Shown: piece after piece, positions 10,166 to 19,520 of the stretch | How positions within the stretch are numbered: position 1 is the first letter of the stretch | How the letters are laid out: the number at the start of each line of letters is the position of its first letter | Assembly: GCF_002556545.1 (NCBI RefSeq) | Contig: NZ_CP022685.1 | Span: 682,001 to 746,000, forward strand | Origin: Streptomyces formicae | GTDB lineage: Bacteria; Actinomycetota; Actinomycetes; Streptomycetales; Streptomycetaceae | Reading direction: 5' to 3' | Length of the DNA stretch: 64,000 bases | Notes under the pieces: model-generated | The model's input: the letters and a program-made list of their open reading frames with translations, nothing else | What the model was told of the DNA's origin: nothing | Database searches by the model: none | Made by a program: the position numbers and the translations under genes

Positions 10166-11521
10166 TCAGGGGCCGGGCGGCGCGGTGAAGCTGTGGGCAC
10201 GCTCTCGCAGTGCGGTGGCGTGGGGCTGCCGGGGGAAGCTGGCCAGGGTGCGCCGGAGGCCGGCGAGAACTTGGTCGGCCTGGGCGGAGCGCAAGTGAGG
10301 GTAGTGGTCGAGGAAGAGGTGCCAGTGGGTGCAGGCTTGCTCGAGGTGCCCAATACGTAGGAGGCTTTCGGCCAGGCGGGCCTGAGTCAGCGCGTAGAGC
10401 TTGTGCTCGGCGGGGGCGCGGTGCCGGGCGGCGTCCTGGTAGGCAGCCAGGGCTTCGACGGGCTGGTCCAGGGCGTGGAAGGTTTCCGCACGCTGGTAGT
10501 CGAGCCCGGCACGGGGGTAAACGCTGAAGGCCCCGGGTTCGATGGACGCGCGGCTGTGTGCGTGTTCGGCCGCGTCCAGGTCGGCCAGGGCAAGACGGCT
10601 CTGGCTCGTCGCGGCGCGGGTGAGGGCGCGTTGGCTGAGTAGGAAGGACCAGGCGGCCGGGGCGACGGTGGATCCGGCGATGTCAGTGGCGGCCTGGGCC
10701 AGCCGGGCGGCAGTGGGCAGATAGCCCAGGCGGAGAGCCAGGGTGCTCGTGGCGCGCAGAGTAATGGCGTAAGTGGGGCGGTGGCTGGCCTCGTGGGCCA
10801 GGGCGAGCGCGGTGCGGTAATAGTGCTGGGCCAGGCCGGGGTGTCCGGCGTCAGCAGTCATGGACGCGAGCAGGTGCGTCAGCTGTGCACAGCCGACGAG
10901 CAGTTGCCGGTGCAGTGTCTCAGTGGCCGGGGCAGACAGCAGGGAGCTGGCGTCGTCGGCAAGGTAAGCGGCCAGGGCCGAGCGGGCGTGGGCGCCACCG
11001 TGAGCGTTGCCGAGGGAAGCGAAGAGGCGGGCCGTGTCCTGCAGGGTCTGGGTGTCAGCCTCGGTCGCTCGGCGCTGCGATCTCGGTTGGTGCGGGCGGG
11101 ATTTCTGGGGCCAGTCGGGCAGTGCGACAGCGGCCGGGCTGTAGGCAGTGCGGGTAAGGAAGACCCGACGGGCGGGGTCGGTATCGTCGCGGCAGAGTGC
11201 GGTCATCCGGCGCACGGCGTCGGCCTCCTCCAACGGGTGGACGGCAGCGGCCTGCGCTGGTGCGGGGAGCTGGGCAAGACCGGTGTCCTCGACTATGACC
11301 CGACGACCGGTGCGTCGGGTCAGTGCCTGCGCGGCGAGAGCGGGAACCGGAGCGGAGGGGCGGGAGCCGGCGAGCCAGGAAGCGACCGAGGCGCGGCTGT
11401 AGCGTAGAACCATTCCCCGTGTGGTGCCCAGGGCGTTGATTGCCCGGGCCAGAGCACCCGCGCTCCAGCCGGCCTCCGCCAGGAGCGCGGCCAGCTGGGC
11501 ATTGGGATCACGACGGGCCAT
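10166..11521 (-). CDS. XRE-like transcriptional regulator with TPR-like C-terminus (copy 1)
   Basis: A 451-residue protein. The N-terminal 95 residues form a helix-turn-helix-like domain (AGWSAGALARAINALG, then YSRASVASWLAGSRPSAPVP and RRTGRRVIVEDTGL). The remainder is Ala/Leu-rich helical repeats of TPR type (for example GLAQHYYRTALALAHEASHRPTYA), expected to sense a ligand or partner. ATG at 11521 is preceded by GGAGGAAAGG at good spacing, so longer starts are not needed. It is divergent from the prenyl synthase across a 206-bp promoter region and is clearly paralogous to the regulator at 41092-42465. Its first 96 codons are duplicated in inverted orientation at 21670. Inference: it controls the divergent prenyl synthase and, through the duplicated promoter, the 578-residue gene. 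Confidence 0.8.
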   Translation of the reverse strand: MARRDPNAQLAALLAEAGWSAGALARAINALGTTRGMVLRYSRASVASWLAGSRPSAPVPALAAQALTRRTGRRVIVEDTGLAQLPAPAQAAAVHPLEEADAVRRMTALCRDDTDPARRVFLTRTAYSPAAVALPDWPQKSRPHQPRSQRRATEADTQTLQDTARLFASLGNAHGGAHARSALAAYLADDASSLLSAPATETLHRQLLVGCAQLTHLLASMTADAGHPGLAQHYYRTALALAHEASHRPTYAITLRATSTLALRLGYLPTAARLAQAATDIAGSTVAPAAWSFLLSQRALTRAATSQSRLALADLDAAEHAHSRASIEPGAFSVYPRAGLDYQRAETFHALDQPVEALAAYQDAARHRAPAEHKLYALTQARLAESLLRIGHLEQACTHWHLFLDHYPHLRSAQADQVLAGLRRTLASFPRQPHATALRERAHSFTAPPGP

Positions 11522-11727
11522 GACAGCCTTTCCTCCGCTCTCTCGAATTCGCAAGCGCACAAGCGTTTGACGCGTTTGACGCCCCGGCAGCCCAAAGCGG
11601 CTTCCCTTTCCAGCGGGCGCGGCGCTTGCTGGAGTTGTGCCCACTCTCGCGGGCTCGGAAGAAGGAAGCAGGCGGGATTTGGACACCCCCGCATCCGTAC
11701 CCTCATCCCATGAAAGGGGAGACCACC
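11522..11727. promoter_or_regulatory. Divergent promoter region between regulator and prenyl synthase
   Basis: The 206-bp intergenic region carries a tandem direct repeat at 11566-11584 (TTTGACGCGTTTGACGCCC), a plausible operator for the flanking regulator. The AGGGGA ribosome binding site of the prenyl synthase lies at 11716-11721. The whole region is copied at 21464-21669, upstream of the leftward 578-residue gene. Confidence 0.5.
11566..11584 (+). promoter_or_regulatory. Putative operator, tandem GTTTGACGC repeat
   Basis: Two direct copies of (C)GTTTGACGC lie about 160 bp upstream of the prenyl-synthase start and 45 bp upstream of the regulator start. A related 19-mer, identical at 14 of 19 positions without gaps, occurs at 40471-40489 between the second regulator and the mevalonate operon. 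Binding is inferred, not shown. Confidence 0.35.
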
Positions 11728-12768
11728 ATGGCCGCGCCTGTGGTCCGCACGCCCGCGTCGCAGGGTTTGGACCTGCTGGTGCAGGCCCGCCGGAGTGTGG
11801 AGCCGGGGCTGCGGGAGTGGGCCGGTCAGCTGCCCGCCGTCGCACGCCGCTGGGCGGGATACCACCTGGGGTGGCTAGACGCCGAGGGCCGGCCCTCGGT
11901 GGAGGCTGCGGGCAAGGCGGTCCGTCCGGCGCTGGCGTTCACCGCCGCGCGGGCGGTTGGTGGCACCGGCCAGGACGCGCTGGGTGCGGCGGTGGCCGTG
12001 GAACTGGTCCACGCCTTCTCCCTGGCGCACGATGACATCTTCGACGGCGACGCACTGCGCCGGCACCGCCCCACGGTATGGAAAGCCTTCGGGGTGCCGG
12101 CAGCGGTCCTGACCGGGGACGCACTCCTTTCGCTGGCGTGCAAGGTACTGGCCGACACACCCGGCCCGCAGTCGGCGCGCTCGGTGTCTTGGCTAGCTGA
12201 GGCCGTGGCGCAGCTTGTCGAGGGGGAAGCCGCTGACGTTGCCTTCGAGACACGCACCGATGTAACGGTGGCCGAGTACACGGCGATGGCGGCGGACAAG
12301 ACTGGTGCCCTGATGGGCTGTGCGTGTGCGCTGGGCGCCCTGGCCGGCGGGGGCGGGGACGTCCGCGCCGGGTATATGGCCGAATTTGGGCGGCATCTCG
12401 GGGTGGCGTTTCAGATCGTCGACGACCTTCTTGGCATCTTCGGTGACCCAGCAGCGACGGGAAAGCCGGTGGGAGCGGACCTCGCCGCACGGAAGAAGAC
12501 CTACCCCGTCCTCGCCGCCTTGGCCTCCGCCACCCCTGCCGGCCAGCAACTGGCCGCGATGTATGCCGCCGAGGGAGCGCTCGGCGAGGAGCAACGGGTG
12601 CGGGCCACCCAGTGGGTGGCCGACGCCGGCGGGCGCCAACAGGCGCAGCAGGCCGCCAACCTGGAGCTGGCGGCTGCGTTTACGGCGCTGGTCAAGGCCG
12701 ACCCTCAGCCGCAGGCTCTGGACGAACTGACCGCGTTGGCAGGTGTCCTGACTCACCGAAAGGCGTGA
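11728..12768 (+). CDS. Polyprenyl diphosphate synthase (GGPP synthase type)
   Basis: A 346-residue trans-isoprenyl diphosphate synthase. It condenses isopentenyl diphosphate with an allylic primer in the cytosol. The first Asp-rich motif is HDDIFDGD (Asp102, Asp103, Asp106) and the second is VDDLLGIFGD (Asp232, Asp233, Asp240). The Lys of GKAVRPAL and the KTG of ADKTGALM are also present. The chain length (GGPP is most likely) is inferred from the small residues before the first motif and from the family, and is not proven. The ATG at 11728 follows AGGGGA; a second in-frame ATG at 11710 is less well placed. It probably primes the pathway fed by the mevalonate operon at 32-40 kb and supplies the unrecognised 578-residue protein. 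Confidence 0.88.
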   Translation: MAAPVVRTPASQGLDLLVQARRSVEPGLREWAGQLPAVARRWAGYHLGWLDAEGRPSVEAAGKAVRPALAFTAARAVGGTGQDALGAAVAVELVHAFSLAHDDIFDGDALRRHRPTVWKAFGVPAAVLTGDALLSLACKVLADTPGPQSARSVSWLAEAVAQLVEGEAADVAFETRTDVTVAEYTAMAADKTGALMGCACALGALAGGGGDVRAGYMAEFGRHLGVAFQIVDDLLGIFGDPAATGKPVGADLAARKKTYPVLAALASATPAGQQLAAMYAAEGALGEEQRVRATQWVADAGGRQQAQQAANLELAAAFTALVKADPQPQALDELTALAGVLTHRKA

Positions 12769-13088
12769 TGACCAGTTCCGTACGCCACACCCCTGCGCAC
12801 CTGGCCTGCTCCTCCATGGTTCGCGCCGCAATCTGCTGCGTCACCCTTGCCGACTGTCTCATGCTGCCGGACGGCATTGAACTGCCCTGCCCGGCCGCCC
12901 CTTTGCTGGCCGGTACCGTACGCCGCAGCAGCCGCGCCGCAGTCCTGGCCCCGGTGCGCACTGCCAGACCGGGCGCCGGGGAGACACCGATGCCTGGTGG
13001 GCCGTCGGCCGCCGGTGTCCAAGGGGGCGCTCCGCATGGCACTTGCCGCCGCCACTACGGACCAACACCCAGCCCCGGCTCTTTATGA
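12768..13088 (+). CDS. Hypothetical small protein coupled to the prenyl synthase
   Basis: A 106-residue frame whose ATG overlaps the prenyl-synthase stop (TGATG), suggesting translational coupling. The product has several Cys residues and no motif I recognise, and its composition late in the frame looks random. It could be a degenerate downstream gene. A separate frame near 13136-13222 ending IDAVERLLDRGAGPV also looks like the tail of a lost protein. Confidence 0.25.
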   Translation: MTSSVRHTPAHLACSSMVRAAICCVTLADCLMLPDGIELPCPAAPLLAGTVRRSSRAAVLAPVRTARPGAGETPMPGGPSAAGVQGGAPHGTCRRHYGPTPSPGSL

Positions 13089-13395
13089 CGTAGTAGACCC
13101 TATGCTGCCGTGTCCGCTCCCCGCACGGTGCTTCTGCCGTCCCCACGCTCATTCTGCGCCGAGTGGAACGCGCTATCGACGCCGTGGAGCGGCTGCTGGA
13201 CCGGGGCGCGGGCCCCGTCTAAGGGGTCGAGTATCAACTCGACCTCAAACGTAGTTTTCTGTAAAGGAATTTTACAGGTGGTCTGATCTGCGGTGTTGTG
13301 AGGAGTAGCGAGTTGTGCCCTCAATGCGCTTGAGGGTTCGCCTGGATCCAGGCGGCTTAGTACTGCAACGGTTTTTCCCGTGACTGTTGGCTAGG

Positions 13396-13650
13396 TCAGG
13401 GGCTGTGTCCGCGTCGCTTGTAAGGGCTGATGCGGGCTTGGTGTTGGCGGCGTCGACGCCAGGTTGACCAGTGCAGGATGTGCTCGACGGCCACGGGTCT
13501 TGGGTTGGCCAGCCGCGTGATCAGACGTTTGATTTCGGCGAGGCTGAGGTGGATGAGCCGGGAGAATCCGTTTCTGCTTTGTTCGTTTCCAGCTGGCGGG
13601 CTCGCAGGACGGTGAGGCAGGCGTGGGCACCGTGGCCAGGGTCATGTGTG
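13396..13650 (-). pseudogene. IS701-family transposase C-terminal remnant
   Basis: The reverse strand, partly in two frames, encodes GHGAHACLTVLRA, LSLAEIKRLITRL and HILHWSTWRRRRQHQAR. This matches the C-terminal pattern of IS701-type transposases (AHAFL, then LSxxEIxRLL, then HxLxWSxWRRRHQAR). The catalytic part is gone. Confidence 0.55.
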
Positions 13651-13800
13651 TGGGGAGCCAGCTCCGGAGGCGCTGGCAGACCGCTGATTGGGGGCATGAC
13701 CACCGGCCTTTCCCCAGGTCGGGAGGCTCTTCGTAATGTGGATGTGGCGATCGGCGCCGTGGCTAGGCCGGGTGAACAGGACCACCGAAGGATGCTCGGC

Positions 13801-14955
13801 ATGATCGATATCAGCGGCATCGACGTTTTCCTCGGCCTGGATGTCGGCAAGGGCGAACACCACGCCACCGCCATCACCCCGGCCGGGAAGAAGGCCTTCG
13901 ACCGGAGGCTGCCCAACAGCGAGCCCAAGCTCCGTGAGGTGTTTACCAAGCTGAAGTCCAAGCATGGAACCGTGCTCGTCATCGTCGACCAGCCAGCCTC
14001 CATCGGGACCTTACCGCTGGCCGTCGCCCGTGCTCTGAACTGCGAAGTCGCCTATCTGCCGGGACTCACGATGCGTCGGATCGCCGATCTGCATCCCGGC
14101 GAAGCCAAGACCGACGCCCGCGACGCGTTCATCATCGCCGACGCGGCCCGCTCCATGCCTCACACCCTCCGCGCGATCGACGCCGACGACGAGACGGTCG
14201 CCGCGCTCGAGATGCTCGTCTGCTTCGACAACGACCTGGTCGCCGAGGCCAACCGGCTCTCCAACCGGCTCCGCGGCCTGTTCACACAGGTCCACCCGCA
14301 TCTGGAACGGGTCCTGGGTCCACGCATGCAGCACCCAGCCGTCCTGGCCCTGCTGGAACACTTCGGGTCTCCGGCCCAGCTCCGCCAGGCCGGACGCCGA
14401 CGGATTGCCACCGCGATACGTCCCAAAGCGCCCCGTACGGCAGACCGCCTGAGCAGCGCAATCTTCACTGCGCTCGACGAGCAGACCGTCGTTGTTCCCG
14501 GCACCGGGGCAGCCTCGTTGATCGTCCCTAGCCTCGCCCGGTCGCTGACCGGCTTCCTCGAACAGCGCCGCCTGCTGGAGAAACGACTCGAAGAACTGCT
14601 GGCGGCTCACCCTCTTTCCACAATCCTGACCTCGATGCCAGGAGTCGGGGTCAGGACCGCAGCTCGTCTCCTCATCGACGTCGGCGGCGGCACCAGGTTC
14701 CCCTCCGCTGCCCACCTCGCCGCGTATGCCTGACTCGTCCCGACAACCCGCAGCTCGGGCTCCTCAATCCGCGGCGAACAGCAGTCGAAACGGCAACAAG
14801 CAGCTCGAGAGGACCTTCTTCCTCTCCGCGTTCGCCGCGCTCTTCGACCCCGCCTCCCGCACCTACTACGACAAGAAGATCAAGGAAAGCAAGCACCACA
14901 CCCAGGCCCTAATCCGTAGGTACGACAGTCCAGGACGAGATCAGAGTTCGTTACG
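13801..14955 (+). pseudogene. IS110-family transposase, frameshifted and truncated
   Basis: DEDD-type transposase: FLGLDVGKGEHH (first Asp), VDQPASIG, then KTDARDAFIIADAAR (RuvC-like N-terminal domain), and the C-terminal transposase_20 region TSMPGVGVRTAARLL with the Ser-bearing segment shifted. The frame breaks at 14733 after AHLAAYA. The continuation (NGNKQLERTFFLSAFAAL, then RTYYDKKIKESKHHTQALI) is in another frame and ends in unrelated sequence. The last 135 bp are duplicated at 1284-1411. Confidence 0.85.
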
Positions 14956-15109
14956 GGCTGTTCGAGCATCAGGGCTGTGACGCTCACGACCACCCGGGCA
15001 GTTCACCCCTCACCGTAGATCGGTGCAGGGCCCTGGTGGTCGTAATGTGACGGTTGCGTGGGCGCCGGACAGATGCCTTACCCAAGCCGGGCCGCGATGC
15101 CAAAGAGGA

Positions 15110-15960
15110 GATTGCGCAGAGTTCGGCGTCCTTGCGACCGCCGATATTTACTTCCAGCCCCGCTTCGTCTTCGCAGCCATCGACGCGGGCTGCGCCGCCG
15201 TACGCTACCCCGGCAACATCACGAAACTCGATGACCGCGTCGCCGACATCGCCGAGGTCACCTCCTCCGTCGGAGTGCCCATCCGCATCGGCGTCAACAC
15301 CGGCTCCCCCGACCCGCGCCTGCTGAAGACGTACAGCCACGCCTCCCCAAGGCCCTCGCCGAATCCGCCCTGTGGGAATGCTCCCTCTTCGAGGAACACC
15401 GCGTCCGGACCTGAAGATCGCGGTCAAACACCACGTCCCCCTCACCATGATCAACTCGTACCGGGCGCTGGCCGAGCCCTGCGACTACCCCCTCCACCTC
15501 GGCGTCACCGAGACTGACCCTGCCTACCAGGGCTCCACCAAGTCCGCCGTCGCCTTCGGCGTCCTCCTGGCTGCGGGCATCAACGACACCATCCGCGTCT
15601 CCCTGTCCGCGCCCCCGGTCGAATAGGTCAAGGCAGGCCGACTGCCACAGCCTGCAGTCCCTCGGCCTACGCCCACGCAAACTGAAGATCGTCTCCTGCC
15701 CCGGCTACGGCCGCCGCCAAGTCGATATCCATCGCTTCACCGCCCAGGTCGAGGCCCCGTCGACGGCTTTCCCCACCCGCTGCGCGTTGCGGTCATGGGC
15801 TGCGTGGTCAACGGACCCGGCGAATCCCGTGAAGCCGACCTCAGTGTGTCCTGCAGCAACGGCAAGGCCAGCTCTTCGACAAGGGCAAGGTCGTGCGCAT
15901 CGTCACCGAATCCCAGGTCGTCGAAACCCTCCTGGACCGAAGCCCTGCGCCTGACTGACC
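15110..15960 (+). pseudogene. ispG: Decayed ispG (gcpE), 4-hydroxy-3-methylbut-2-enyl diphosphate synthase
   Basis: In three frames the plus strand preserves IspG sequence: [27 protein letters not shown], then [21 protein letters not shown], then [62 protein letters not shown], and finally [19 protein letters not shown]. IspG is the iron-sulphur enzyme of the MEP pathway that makes HMBPP. The first 80 or so residues are missing and at least three frameshifts or a stop (after APPVE) intervene. It was probably a dedicated precursor-supply copy in the terpenoid locus and is now dead. Confidence 0.85.
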
Positions 15961-16082
15961 AAGCTACCGTCCGCGTAGGCGGTGAAACCCCATGCCTGAG
16001 CTTCCCCGTGATCCTGGCCACTCGATCTTTGTACTGCAAGGTCGTATTGGTGTCGCTGTCGGGTCTCGGCTGGCGTGAGGTA

Positions 16083-16938
16083 GCTAAGACGTCGTTTCAC
16101 TTGGTGAGTCTGCGGTTACATATGAGGGTCGCGGTGAAGGCGAGGAAGTGTTCCGGCTTGCGCTCGTAGCGGCGGTGGAGGCGTCGGCACCCAGACAGCC
16201 AGGAGATGGTCCGCTCTACTACCCAGCGGTGTCGGCCCAGGTGTCGGGATGACTCGACGCCCCGACGGGCGAGACGGTGCCGGATGCCGCGGGAAGCGAG
16301 CCATCGCCGCAGGTAGCGGTAGTCGTAGCCCTTGTCACCATGCAGCTTGCCGGGCCGCGGGCCGCGGGCCGCGTCGAGAGCGAACGGGCAGGATGCCGCG
16401 GACCAGCGGGATGAGAGCCTGGCTGTCGTGGAGGTTGGCGGCGGAGATGCCGATCGACAGGGGCAGGCCCTGGCGATCCACGATGAGGTGGATTTTCGAT
16501 CCCTTCTTGCCGCGGTCGGTCGGATTCGGTCCGGTCAGCTGCCCCCTTTGAGAGCTCGGACGCTGACTGAATCGATCGCACACCGCGACCAGTCAAGCTC
16601 TCCCCGCGTGCCGAGTTCGTCCAGGACCAAGCGGTGGAGCTTGGCCCACACCCTGGCTTCGGTCCACTCGGTGAAGCGCCGGAAGGCGGTGACCCCTGAC
16701 AGGCCGGAGCCCGGCGGGAGTTGGGTCCATGTGCAGCCCGAGGTGGCCACGAAGACGATCGCGGCCAGCACCTCGCGGTCTCCGCGCCGACGGTGCCCCC
16801 GCCCTGCGCGCGAACCGGTGCCACCGGCACCACCCGCTGGAACAACATCCACAACTCTTCCGGCGCCATCCGCTCGACAAGCGCAGCACTCATCACCCCA
16901 GACTGCCGCAAGAACACGCCAACTGAAATGGCGTCTAA
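16083..16938 (-). mobile_element. IS5-family element with frameshifted transposase
   Basis: The ends carry imperfect inverted repeats (CTAAGACGTCGTTTCAC at 16084-16100 against 16922-16938). The transposase reads leftward from ATG 16893 to TGA 16097 but changes frame several times: VPVAPVRAQGGG, then AAIVFVATSGCTWTQLPPGSG, LDWSRCAIDSVSVRALKGG (first Asp), GPNPTDRGKKGSKIHLIVD, SAANLHDSQALIPLVRGI, then [11 protein letters not shown] near the end. It is a dead element. Confidence 0.8.
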
Positions 16939-16939
16939 A

Positions 16940-17160
16940 GACCTTGTGCTTGCGCAGCCGACGACCGTTGTAGAACACCTCGATGAAGTCGACGACCTGG
17001 GCTCGGGCAGTGACTCGGTTAAATCAGACGTGGGTTCCGATTTCCTCTTTGAGCAGGGCCCAGAAACTCTCGGCATTGCCCGAAGCAAGTTCCCGTCTAG
17101 CCGCAGCTTTGCCGGAGACGCAACTCGTTCATTAGGCAACGGATTTGACTGCTCGTGTAT
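16940..17160 (-). pseudogene. IS3-type OrfB remnant
   Basis: The reverse strand carries IAHSDRGTEYTSSQIR, MNELRLRQS, a NAESFWALLKEEIGTH block with the catalytic Glu, and VVDFIEVFYNGRRLRKHKVF. These are the last third of an IS3-family integrase domain, with small deletions and an internal stop. The upstream catalytic part is missing. Confidence 0.65.
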
Positions 17161-17225
17161 TCGGTGCCACGGTCCGAATGTGCTATGCGGCCAGGCCGGA
17201 GACGGCCACGGCCCGCAGCCATCCT

Positions 17226-17376
17226 CAGCCTCAGGTGGATCATGATGCACCGTCGGCTCGCCCGCGACTGCGAGACCAAACCCTCACCCTCAGAAAGCAT
17301 CATCCGCCTCGCGGTAATCTGCGCCCTCACCCAATGCACAACCGGCGAAACCACCCCAACCTGGCAAGACGAATAA
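17226..17376 (+). pseudogene. IS5-type transposase C-terminal scrap
   Basis: The plus strand encodes WIMMHRRLARDCETKPSPSESI and ends LTQCTTGETTPTWQDE. This corresponds to the WLMHHRRLARDYETHPHRSEAMIHL tail of the transposase at 23465-24304. Nothing upstream belongs to it. Confidence 0.55.
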
Positions 17377-17437
17377 AACGCAATCACCCATGAACTACAC
17401 GAACCAGAGGTCATCTGAGTGACAACCCTGCCCGCGG

Positions 17438-19276
17438 TTAGATCTCAAGTGTCACGTTGTAGCGACGCAGCCAGTCGTTCAGGCCCAGGACGAGCTCGGC
17501 GCCCGGCCGGGTCTCCAGGGTCGCGTCTGCCGTGGATGCCTGGGCTACGGCAGACGTATTCAGCAGGGGCAGCACGGGCGAATCGCTGTCACGAAGGACG
17601 GCCTGCAGCCCAGCGCGCAGGGCTTGTGCGTAGTGGGGATCCTGCGTGCTGGGGTAGGGGCTTTTGATTCGCTGTGAGATGACGGACGGCAAAAGGTCAC
17701 GGGTGGCGGCGCGGAGCAGTGACTTCTCCCGGCCGTCGAAGGTCTTCATGGCCCAGGGGGTGTTGAATACGTATTCGACCAATCGGTGGTCGCAGAAAGG
17801 GACGCGGACTTCCAGGCCCGTCGCCATACTGGCCCGGTCCTTGCGGTCCAGCAGGATCTGCACGAAGCGGGTCAGGTGGAGGTAGCTGATCTCCCGCATC
17901 CGGTGCTGGAGCCCCGTATCGGTGGGCAGGTAGGGGACTTCAGCTAGAGCCTCGTGGTAGCGCCGGTCCGTATAGCCGTCCAGGTCGAGTTCCGTACGCA
18001 GGCCTGTGTTCAGCAGGGCGTCGCGGGTGCCGGTGCTGCCAGAGAACCCACCGGCGATGCCGGCAGCGATCCACGGAAAGGTATCTGCGTGCACGCTACT
18101 GGGGTCGTGGAACCAGCGGTAGCCACCGAAGACTTCATCCGCAGACTCACCTGACAGGGCAACCGTAGAGTGTTTCCGAACCGCTTGAAACAATAGGTAC
18201 AGAGAGGTGTCGCCGTCGCCGAACCGGGTGGGAAGGTCATGGGCGGCCAGGACAGCCCTGCGGTGTCCAGGATCCATCAGGTCCGCCGTATTCAAGATGA
18301 TGTCGGTGTGGTCGGAGCGCACGTGCGCGGCCAAAGCGTGGGCGTAAGGGGTGTCAGGGGTGGAACGCAGGTCATCGGCGCTAAAGTTCTCGGCCTGGCC
18401 ACTGAAGTCGACGGCGAAGGTGCGGAGCGGTCCGCTGCTGCGCTGGGCGGCGAGGGCTGTGATGGCCGAGGAGTCCAGGCCACCAGAGAGCAGGGAGCAC
18501 AGCGGCACATCCGAGATGAGCTGGCGGGCCACGATGTCTTCCAAGAGATCGCGTACGCAGGCAATGGTAGCGTCGATGTCGTCGGTGTGCTCGCGGGCTT
18601 CCAGGGCCCAGTAGCGCCTGACCGACAGACCATGCCGGTCGACCCGTGCGGTGTGGCCGGGCCTTAGCTCGTACATCCCCTTGTAGATGGCGTGCCCGGG
18701 TGTCTTGGTGAACGCGATTAGTTCCGCCAGGCCGTCCGCGTCGACGCACGCGCGCGCTGCAGGATGGGCCAGGATCGCCTTCGGCTCCGAGGCGAACAAC
18801 ACTCCGTCACTGGTCGGGTAGTAATATAGGGGCTTGATGCCCATCCGATCGCGGACTAGGAGGAGTTCCTGGTCGCGTGGATCCCACAGGGCGAACGCGT
18901 ACATGCCGTTGAGGCGGCCCGGGAAAGCGTCGCCCCACTGCAGATAGGCGTGGAGCACCACCTCGGTGTCACTGCTTGTGCGGAAGATGTGCCCCAAACC
19001 TTCTAGCTCGGCACGCAGCTCCCGGTAGTTGTACACCTCGCCACTGTAGGTGACCACCAATACAGTGCGCCCGTCCCGCTCGACCTTCATGGGCTGCTTG
19101 CCGCCCTCAATGTCGATGACAGCCAGGCGGCGGTGGCCGAAAGCGGCGTGTCCGTTGAGCCACATCCCGGCGGCGTCGGGGCCACGGCAGGCTAGCGGCT
19201 CCGTCATCGCCGCAAGTGTGCTGGACTCCAAGGAAAGGTCCCGCTCGTAGGAGATCCATCCGCTGATTCCGCACAT
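17438..19276 (-). CDS. asnB: Asparagine synthetase (glutamine-hydrolysing) type amidotransferase
   Basis: A 612-residue class II amidotransferase of the AsnB family. The start MCGISGW exposes the N-terminal nucleophile Cys2 after Met removal. The glutaminase domain spans roughly residues 2-200. The synthetase domain carries the PP-loop SGGLDSS (about residue 265), which activates a carboxylate as an acyl-adenylate, and the conserved SGESADEVFGGY. Full-length architecture and intact active sites argue for a working enzyme. It lies 245 bp downstream of the 578-residue gene on the same strand. Placement in a terpenoid locus raises the possibility that it amidates a pathway carboxylate rather than aspartate, but that is inference. 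ATG 19276 has an AGAGGG at 8 nt. Primary-metabolism AsnB remains the default alternative. Confidence 0.85.
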   Translation of the reverse strand: MCGISGWISYERDLSLESSTLAAMTEPLACRGPDAAGMWLNGHAAFGHRRLAVIDIEGGKQPMKVERDGRTVLVVTYSGEVYNYRELRAELEGLGHIFRTSSDTEVVLHAYLQWGDAFPGRLNGMYAFALWDPRDQELLLVRDRMGIKPLYYYPTSDGVLFASEPKAILAHPAARACVDADGLAELIAFTKTPGHAIYKGMYELRPGHTARVDRHGLSVRRYWALEAREHTDDIDATIACVRDLLEDIVARQLISDVPLCSLLSGGLDSSAITALAAQRSSGPLRTFAVDFSGQAENFSADDLRSTPDTPYAHALAAHVRSDHTDIILNTADLMDPGHRRAVLAAHDLPTRFGDGDTSLYLLFQAVRKHSTVALSGESADEVFGGYRWFHDPSSVHADTFPWIAAGIAGGFSGSTGTRDALLNTGLRTELDLDGYTDRRYHEALAEVPYLPTDTGLQHRMREISYLHLTRFVQILLDRKDRASMATGLEVRVPFCDHRLVEYVFNTPWAMKTFDGREKSLLRAATRDLLPSVISQRIKSPYPSTQDPHYAQALRAGLQAVLRDSDSPVLPLLNTSAVAQASTADATLETRPGAELVLGLNDWLRRYNVTLEI

Positions 19277-19520
19277 ACACGTGCCCTCTCTATACCAGCT
19301 ACTGCGCAGGGCCAGTACCAGCCCCGCGGCTCACCAGCACCCTGCCATCGCTGGTCGTCAGTCAATCAGAGCAGCACATGCGTGTTGCCTGCAGAGGCAA
19401 AACGCGAGCAGCTTCACCCTCACGAGTGCTTTCTCCACCGCTACACTCGGCACTCCTTTTGAGGCGACTACGCGCGCCGCCACCTTTTGAATCAGTAAGT
19501 GCACCTCGGCGCTACCTCAA
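19277..19520. other. Intergenic region, no gene seen
   Basis: A 244-bp gap between the 578-residue gene and the amidotransferase gene, both transcribed leftward. I see no open frame with a recognisable product. A promoter for the amidotransferase could lie here. Confidence 0.4.

Larger units (their letters stand above)
11231..11758. repeat. 528-bp inverted repeat, left copy
   Basis: This stretch is repeated in reverse orientation at 21433-21960, with every position pairing to a constant sum of 33191. All encoded peptides I compared across it are identical. It covers the 5' third of the regulator gene, the whole divergent promoter region, the prenyl-synthase ribosome binding site and its first ten codons. 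This is the ancestral copy, because both genes continue intact beyond its edges. Confidence 0.9.

Noticed and set aside
9940..10188. Small plus-strand protein converging on the regulator
   Set aside because: No motif, no strong ribosome binding site and overlap with the end of a well-supported gene.
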